Of a stretch of 10,520 nt of DNA, positions 6,712-10,520 are shown one piece after another. Positions within the stretch are counted from its first letter, which is position 1. Every line of letters begins with the position of its first letter. Made by a program: the position numbers and the translations under genes. Where the stretch lies: contig DECD01000003.1 in assembly GCA_002349055.1 (NCBI GenBank), positions 6,433 through 16,952 on the forward strand. Reading direction: 5' to 3'. The notes under the pieces were generated by a model. That model ran no database searches, was not told the origin of the DNA, and saw only the letters and a list, made by a program, of their open reading frames with translations. The DNA comes from Bacteroidales bacterium UBA2939 (GTDB lineage Bacteria; Bacteroidota; Bacteroidia; Bacteroidales; P3).

Positions 6712-8889
6712 TTACTCTTTCAGTAACCTGATTTTCTCGGACGGATCCTTAGTGGACTTGATTTGTTTGTTTAAAGCTTTCAAGTCGGAAGAGTTGATAT
6801 GTCTTTGTATTGACTCTATTTCACGAACGATGGCACGAAGGGAAGGCAAAGACTCTGTATCAGTGGGGAGGTGTATGCCTGCTTTATATTCTTGGAATGC
6901 TTTGTTGATATGTTTGGATTTCACAACACTTTGATCTATTGAATCGACAAGGCTGTAATAAGCCTCACAAAGGTTTGCAATTGTGTCGAACTTGAGCATG
7001 GTTTGATAGCTAGCACCCAAACGTTCGTTGTCCGTCTTGGCCGCCTTGTCGTATATGTTGAAGTCTATAGCATTATAGAATGTTCTATATCTATTCTGTA
7101 GGTCGGCAAATTCCACTTTTCCCGACATAGTGTTCTCTATACGAGAATTCAGTTCTTTCTGTATGGTGTTTTTCAGACTTGAGAAACATTGGTAGTTTAT
7201 CTCTGTTTTCTGGCGCCTGTTTATGTTTTCCTTGCATTTATCGGGATCGTCGGTGAGGATATCGTCGCTGTTGTTCTGCTTGTATATGCTGTATATGGTT
7301 TCATCGGTATTTTTCAGCTGTTTTTCAGAATAATCGAGGACGGATTTGAGCTGCACGATGGTATCCCAGACCGTAGTCACCTTCTTAATATCTTTAAGCT
7401 CGGCATTATTTTTATGGATGATCAAAGTGAACGATTCGGCGAACTCGCCCCCCCATTCTTCTTTGTAGTATCCGATGTAATGTCTTCGGGCGTCATTGCT
7501 TGAACTGTACGCGGTGTCAGGAATTACTTTGTGATATTTTGATGCGAGTGTTTTCAATATGTATTGCAGCGCTGCGTTCTGCGTTTTTTGAGCCATAGCG
7601 TTCATCGTATCCTTTTGCTGCGCCGTCAGATAATATACCTTCATTGAATTGTTTTGATCGGCCGGAATAGCCTCAACCCTGTCGGCAGAGGTGTACTCAT
7701 TCCATGTTCCATAATTGATATAAATCAGGGTATCGATATTTGTTGTCCATATTCTATTATATAGGACTTTATCCCCTCCATCATTTTTTTCTAAGAATAC
7801 ATCATAAGCCAGAAGGTTTTCGTTAAGGTTAATCCCTTTTCGGGCCATATAGCTACCGTGGTTTTTGTATTCTTCCGCCTGACGATTCCATTGGGACAAG
7901 ATATAGTTCATCATATAATCCGGCACCGGTGGCAAATAGGTGATTTGCAAATAAGATGGGACTGCATAGAAGAAGTATCTGGAGTCGGGGAGGGGCTTTT
8001 GTCCGCCGTACAAAGACTCGATGAAAATCTTTTTGCTTCTGACGAAATCAATCAGGACATCGCCTTTGACCATATCGCTGTAACTGTCACTTAACGAGGT
8101 TTTGAACCCCTGCTTTTTAAGATCCTCGACAGTAACCTCTCCATTGGCATACCTTACCGCCGCATCCCTAGCTTTTTGGATAAGGAAGGGATCCTGGTCG
8201 TCTTTGTTGGCCACCTTTCCATTGTTGTCCCTACGAATGTATCTGTACATCGCACCATGCTCAAACTCAAACTCGTAAGTATTTCCGTCGGTCTTTTTCA
8301 GTATCCATTTTCCGTGATACTTTCCGTTCGAATCGAACTCGCCTGTCATGGACTTGATATGGGAGTCAGTGAAATCACCATTGTTTCCGCCATACCAGTT
8401 GAGGTCAACCTTGCCAACTAGCATACCTTCGTCAAAGTGGCATACAGCGTAGGTGTTGTTTGTTCCAACATCCTTGTACACCGTTTTCCATTCGCCGTCA
8501 GGCAGACCGTTCTTAAAGCGTGCCGTGAGGGTCCATTCCTGAAATTTGTTATTGTTCAGAGAAAAACGGTGTTTTACTATTAAAGTTCCATCGAGCCAAC
8601 CATCTACGTACTTGCCGGTAGCACTATAGGTCTCTTTGTAGATATTTGTCTCTCTCCTAAGTTTTTCCTCGTGGGTGGCAGATCCTTTAATGCTAAAATT
8701 ACCGTTTTTTACGTGGTTTCCCATCTCATCCTCGTAATAATAATAGTCAAAAGTGCCATCCAAATCCTTTACAATCAAAAAATTGCCAGGAATGGTGATT
8801 TTGTCCACTTTATGGACGTTTTTTTTGTTTTGCGCAGAAGCGTTAATGCCGATGGCAAAAATAAAAAATAACAATACTATTTTTTTCAT
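6712..8889 (-). CDS. Secreted 725-aa protein with MORN-like repeats, unknown function
   Basis: Signal peptide MKKIVLLFFIFAIGINASAQ (cleavage probably after Ala19 or Gln20), so the mature protein is periplasmic, surface or extracellular; there is no lipobox Cys. Residues about 43-210 carry degenerate MORN-like beta-hairpin repeats, for example GKYVDGWLDGTLIV (92-105), ARFKNGLPDGEWKTVY (123-138), FDEGMLVGKVDLNWY (152-166) and FDSNGKYHGKWILKK (185-199). The middle (about 240-480) is mixed alpha/beta and not recognised. The C-terminal 200 residues are charged and helix-rich (KQLKNTDETIYSIYKQNN onward), suggesting coiled coil. MORN repeats often serve as scaffolds, but no function follows from that. 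The ATG at 8889 is fixed by the signal peptide. No consensus promoter found in the 167-nt upstream spacer. An uninterrupted frame of this length makes the gene itself certain. Confidence 0.85.
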   Translation of the reverse strand: MKKIVLLFFIFAIGINASAQNKKNVHKVDKITIPGNFLIVKDLDGTFDYYYYEDEMGNHVKNGNFSIKGSATHEEKLRRETNIYKETYSATGKYVDGWLDGTLIVKHRFSLNNNKFQEWTLTARFKNGLPDGEWKTVYKDVGTNNTYAVCHFDEGMLVGKVDLNWYGGNNGDFTDSHIKSMTGEFDSNGKYHGKWILKKTDGNTYEFEFEHGAMYRYIRRDNNGKVANKDDQDPFLIQKARDAAVRYANGEVTVEDLKKQGFKTSLSDSYSDMVKGDVLIDFVRSKKIFIESLYGGQKPLPDSRYFFYAVPSYLQITYLPPVPDYMMNYILSQWNRQAEEYKNHGSYMARKGINLNENLLAYDVFLEKNDGGDKVLYNRIWTTNIDTLIYINYGTWNEYTSADRVEAIPADQNNSMKVYYLTAQQKDTMNAMAQKTQNAALQYILKTLASKYHKVIPDTAYSSSNDARRHYIGYYKEEWGGEFAESFTLIIHKNNAELKDIKKVTTVWDTIVQLKSVLDYSEKQLKNTDETIYSIYKQNNSDDILTDDPDKCKENINRRQKTEINYQCFSSLKNTIQKELNSRIENTMSGKVEFADLQNRYRTFYNAIDFNIYDKAAKTDNERLGASYQTMLKFDTIANLCEAYYSLVDSIDQSVVKSKHINKAFQEYKAGIHLPTDTESLPSLRAIVREIESIQRHINSSDLKALNKQIKSTKDPSEKIRLLKE

Positions 8890-9056
8890 CTCTATAAATA
8901 ATTAATAATTTGCAATGACTTTCTGATAGTTTTTTACAACCTATTCTGCATTTTCAACATTTGATGTACCCATGTTTTTGTTGGCCAGTTATATCCCATC
9001 GGCCCCGTCGGTTTTTATTGTTAATTTTTGTTTATAGGATTGAGATTGACGGACGT

Positions 9057-9644
9057 TTATAATTTAATATAAACTATGTAAATATGATCAGTATCGATAT
9101 TCTTGTCAACAAGTTCTACGCAATCATCGCCGTAGAGTTCTTTCATTGCCAAGCGGGCATTGGAAACATCTTGTATTACCATAAACTTGTAGTAATTATC
9201 GACATTATCAATGTCACCTTTGACTTTTCCGTTGCGAAGCCCTTGCAGGTCTTTTTTCAGTGCATTCTTTTGAGCAGCCCCGAAACTTTTTTCTCCAACA
9301 GGAATATTGCATTTTATTTCTGCAATGATTCTACTTTCCCTATCTTGGACATCAAATCCATTAGTATTTGGATGTTGCTCATTGACCTCTTTCTTTATTC
9401 TTTCTGCCTGCTCATTATTAACAATTCCCAATCTGCATATTTCATCAACAAAACTTAACGTAACCCTTAATGTTATCAAGTTGTTGATGTTGCTGATGGC
9501 TTTCTTCATCTCGACAAGGTCGTTAATTGTAAGGCGTTTCAAATAGTCTACACCATTCGTCTTTAACGCCTGATTCCAATAACAATTGAACTTCTCTTCG
9601 AGGTCAAGTTGTCGGGAATACCCTTTGTCTGCTTTATTTTCCAT
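9057..9644 (-). CDS. PD-(D/E)XK nuclease-like protein, unknown role
   Basis: 195 aa from ATG 9644. A TTG at 9671 would add nine residues but lies in the terminator U-tract region, so ATG is preferred. The N-terminal half (1-90) is helical and charged with no recognised domain. From residue 91, HPNTNGFDVQ is followed by SRIIAEIKCNIP and then GAAQKNALKKDLQGL. This gives Asp98, then Glu109-x-Lys111, then Gln125 and a basic helix: the D-x(n)-E-x-K layout of the PD-(D/E)XK fold, where a following Gln/Lys helix is common. No signal peptide or membrane segment, so a cytoplasmic DNA- or RNA-acting enzyme is inferred. The C-terminus (DHIYIVYIKL) looks like a final beta strand. It is preceded by a promoter, a long structured leader and a terminator-like hairpin on the same strand. 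It may be a restriction-type endonuclease, a toxin-like nuclease or a catalytically inert relative. Confidence 0.72.
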   Translation of the reverse strand: MENKADKGYSRQLDLEEKFNCYWNQALKTNGVDYLKRLTINDLVEMKKAISNINNLITLRVTLSFVDEICRLGIVNNEQAERIKKEVNEQHPNTNGFDVQDRESRIIAEIKCNIPVGEKSFGAAQKNALKKDLQGLRNGKVKGDIDNVDNYYKFMVIQDVSNARLAMKELYGDDCVELVDKNIDTDHIYIVYIKL

Positions 9645-9672
9645 GTTGTTTGGTTTTACTATTTGTGACAAT

Positions 9673-9704
9673 AAAAAAGCCGTGAACTTGTTTTGTTCAT
9701 ACGG
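9673..9704 (-). terminator. Attenuator-like terminator upstream of the nuclease-like gene
   Basis: On the minus strand CCG (9704-9702), a TA bulge, TGAAC (9699-9695), a 7-nt loop AAAACAA, GTTCA (9687-9683) and CGG (9682-9680) form an 8-bp bulged stem, followed by C and six T's (9678-9673). It lies 29 nt before the ATG at 9644. Its 5' arm (9695-9704) shares bases with the foot of the long hairpin (9698-9705), so only one of the two can form at a time. Confidence 0.62.
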
Positions 9705-9896
9705 AGGCTCTGGAAAACCTTATCTGCAAACAAGAAAGCTCACGGTGGCGTGAGCGTTTCCCCTTTCCTTTGCAGATAACACTTTGAAATTTTTCCAGAA
9801 TTTCCGTATGCAAAAAAGGCGATTAACGCACTAATTGTCTATTTATGTCTATTTTATTCTGTTGTTTTTATGCCATATAATTATGTTTTAATTTGA
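9673..9896 (-). ncRNA. Structured leader or small RNA with a 113-nt hairpin
   Basis: Predicted minus-strand transcript of about 220 nt, from a start about 6 nt after the -7 box to the U-tract at 9673-9678. Core hairpin, from the foot: 9698-9705 with 9803-9810 (8 bp); internal loop; 9709-9717 with 9791-9799 (9 bp); internal loop; 9720-9730 with 9769-9779 (11 bp); 9734-9737 with 9757-9760 (4 bp); 9738-9744 with 9749-9755 (7 bp); tetraloop. All listed pairs are Watson-Crick. Imperfect pairing continues outward to 9691 and 9817. Two asymmetric internal loops (2 against 11 nt, and 3 against 8-9 nt) are suited to ligand, protein or RNA contact. The 5' 80 nt are AU-rich and apparently unpaired. It may act as a cis leader of the 9057-9644 gene, as a stable small RNA, or both. 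It does not match a riboswitch, 6S RNA or tmRNA that I recognise. Pairing is certain in the sequence; transcription is inferred. Confidence 0.68.
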
Positions 9897-9901
9897 TAGT
9901 G

Positions 9902-9933
9902 CAAAGGTATGCAATTTTTCTGACACTGACAAA
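9902..9933 (-). promoter_or_regulatory. Bacteroidota-type promoter of the structured leader
   Basis: Minus-strand -33 TTTG (9930-9933), a 20-nt spacer and -7 TACCTTTG (9902-9909), a full consensus match. It points toward the long hairpin and the nuclease-like gene; the next ATG with a long frame is at 9644, about 250 nt away. Confidence 0.83.
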
Positions 9934-10108
9934 AATATTTTGACATATAGAAACAAAATACATTGAAAATCAATACTATAGATTACATGTTTCTCGTCTT
10001 TCAACGGCTATACACGCCCATAATTGCCATTTGGGAGGAGGTTTGATTTACATTTTCAGTCGTATTGACACCCACTTTTATACTTAACATTAATTAACGA
10101 TTTTACCA

Positions 10109-10148
10109 CTTAACTTTTGAGGGTTTTCCTTTATACATATGTGTAAAA
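10109..10148 (+). promoter_or_regulatory. Upstream element copy 2 (shared with 5517-5556)
   Basis: CTTAA, 10 variable bases, then a 25-nt block beginning TTTTCCTTTATA and ending GTGTAAAA, 30 nt before the ATG at 10179. It is 22/25 identical over the block to the element before the integrase remnant. Within it TATACATATGTGTA is an imperfect 14-bp palindrome, which could be an operator. The rest of the spacer from 9934 shows no gene. Confidence 0.55.
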
Positions 10149-10178
10149 GAAACAATAATCAATCAAATATTCAAAGTT

Positions 10179-10319
10179 ATGGTAAACAAAAACAACACCC
10201 AAACCGACCCCATCTTTCAATTCACCGAATTGTCCCCGAAAGAATATGAAATAATGCCCGAAGAAGGTCTTTATATTCTTCGTTGCAAACTGCCCGAGGA
10301 TGATTTGGCAAGTCGTTGA
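10179..10319 (+). CDS. Small acidic protein, possibly the 5' part of a frameshifted gene
   Basis: A 46-codon frame (MVNKNNTQTDPIFQFTELSP, then KEYEIMPEEGLYILRCKLPE) ending DDLASR-TGA. Composition is acidic and soluble; no family recognised. The ATG is the first in frame after the conserved upstream element. Its last 20 nt overlap the start of the next frame. Leaving out one base near 10314-10316 would fuse the two into a protein of about 104 aa (…DDLAS then VEYVTELVLVLNHKIW…). Confidence 0.55.
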   Translation: MVNKNNTQTDPIFQFTELSPKEYEIMPEEGLYILRCKLPEDDLASR

Positions 10320-10488
10320 ATACGTTACCGAGCTTGTCCTCGTCCTTAATCACAAAATATGGCAGCACCACGACCATAACATTGAACTGGAACGTGTCTA
10401 TGACCGACTTTGGCGAGAGGCGGAGGGATGGTGCGTCGAAAACCTCACTGGGGAGGATGCCAGATACTATTTTGAAGTGACTGACTAA
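10300..10488 (+). CDS. Small protein with LNHKIWQHHD motif, unknown function
   Basis: 62 codons from ATG 10300 (MIWQVVEYVTELVLVLNHKI), amphipathic, ending EDARYYFEVTD. The segment LNHKIWQHHDHNIELERVYD followed by RLWREAEGW recalls a family of short Bacteroidales hypothetical proteins of about 60-70 aa, which I know only as uncharacterised. It is either an independent gene translationally coupled to the preceding frame by the 20-nt overlap, or the 3' part of one gene interrupted by a single-base shift. The 32 nt after its stop hold nothing recognisable. Confidence 0.6.
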   Translation: MIWQVVEYVTELVLVLNHKIWQHHDHNIELERVYDRLWREAEGWCVENLTGEDARYYFEVTD

Positions 10489-10520
10489 TTAGTTATCCCT
10501 ATTCAGACTCTATGCAAAAT

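Noticed and set aside
9060..9671. TTG at 9671 as the start of the nuclease-like gene
   Set aside because: It would begin next to the terminator U-tract and add only nine unconserved-looking residues; the ATG at 9644 is the simpler start.
9691..9817. MITE or other transposon with terminal inverted repeats
   Set aside because: No target-site duplication flanks the hairpin, and the promoter and terminator are placed as for a transcript. Not excluded until copy number is known.
9673..9896. Retron, attC site or type III toxin-antitoxin repeat RNA
   Set aside because: No reverse transcriptase in the window. The attC core sites are absent at the hairpin ends. The RNA has no tandem repeats and the protein is not ToxN-like.
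1..10520. CRISPR array, tRNA or rRNA genes
   Set aside because: No evenly spaced direct repeats with unique spacers and no cloverleaf or rRNA-like conserved sequence were seen on either strand.

Overview
The window looks like a chromosomal segment of a Bacteroidales bacterium (Prevotella/Bacteroides-like). Three intergenic spacers carry the Bacteroidota promoter layout: a -33 TTTG, a 19-20 nt spacer, and a -7 TAnnTTTG box. The left end pairs an exported GH92 alpha-mannosidase with a ROK sugar kinase, and the other recognisable families (secreted TM2 protein, YhcG/DUF1016 nuclease) are common in that group. Nearly all genes lie on the minus strand. The left 4.2 kb is clearly GC-rich and the remainder clearly AT-rich, so a conserved chromosomal part appears to be joined to an accessory part.

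Left part (1-4245, minus strand). A GH92 lipoprotein (start 2417, running off the left edge) lies 32 nt downstream of a ROK kinase (2450-3388). Both are served by a consensus promoter at 3440-3470. Together they suggest trimming of mannose-containing glycans and phosphorylation of the freed hexose. Upstream is a repeat-rich spacer with a strong terminator, then a secreted TM2-domain protein (3687-4151) with its own consensus promoter.

Middle part (4260-5800). This looks like the scar of a decayed defence or mobile island. It holds a YhcG/DUF1016-type PD-(D/E)XK nuclease broken by two lesions, short protein-like fragments without a complete gene, and a 39-codon plus-strand remnant resembling the N-terminus of a tyrosine recombinase.

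Right part (5826-10520). Two tiny membrane proteins (72 and 97 aa) and a 725-aa secreted protein with MORN-like repeats form a minus-strand group of unknown function. Next is a 195-aa protein with a PD-(D/E)XK-like motif. A consensus promoter (9902-9933) drives a roughly 220-nt leader toward it. That leader folds into one long hairpin (9698-9810, about 39 paired positions), followed immediately by a terminator-like hairpin with six U's (9673-9704). The terminator shares bases with the foot of the long hairpin, so the two structures exclude each other. This structured RNA with its downstream nuclease-like gene is the best candidate for an undescribed system.

The right edge has two small overlapping plus-strand frames (10179-10319 and 10300-10488) that may be one frameshifted gene. 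They are preceded by a roughly 40-nt element that also precedes the recombinase remnant 4.6 kb away.
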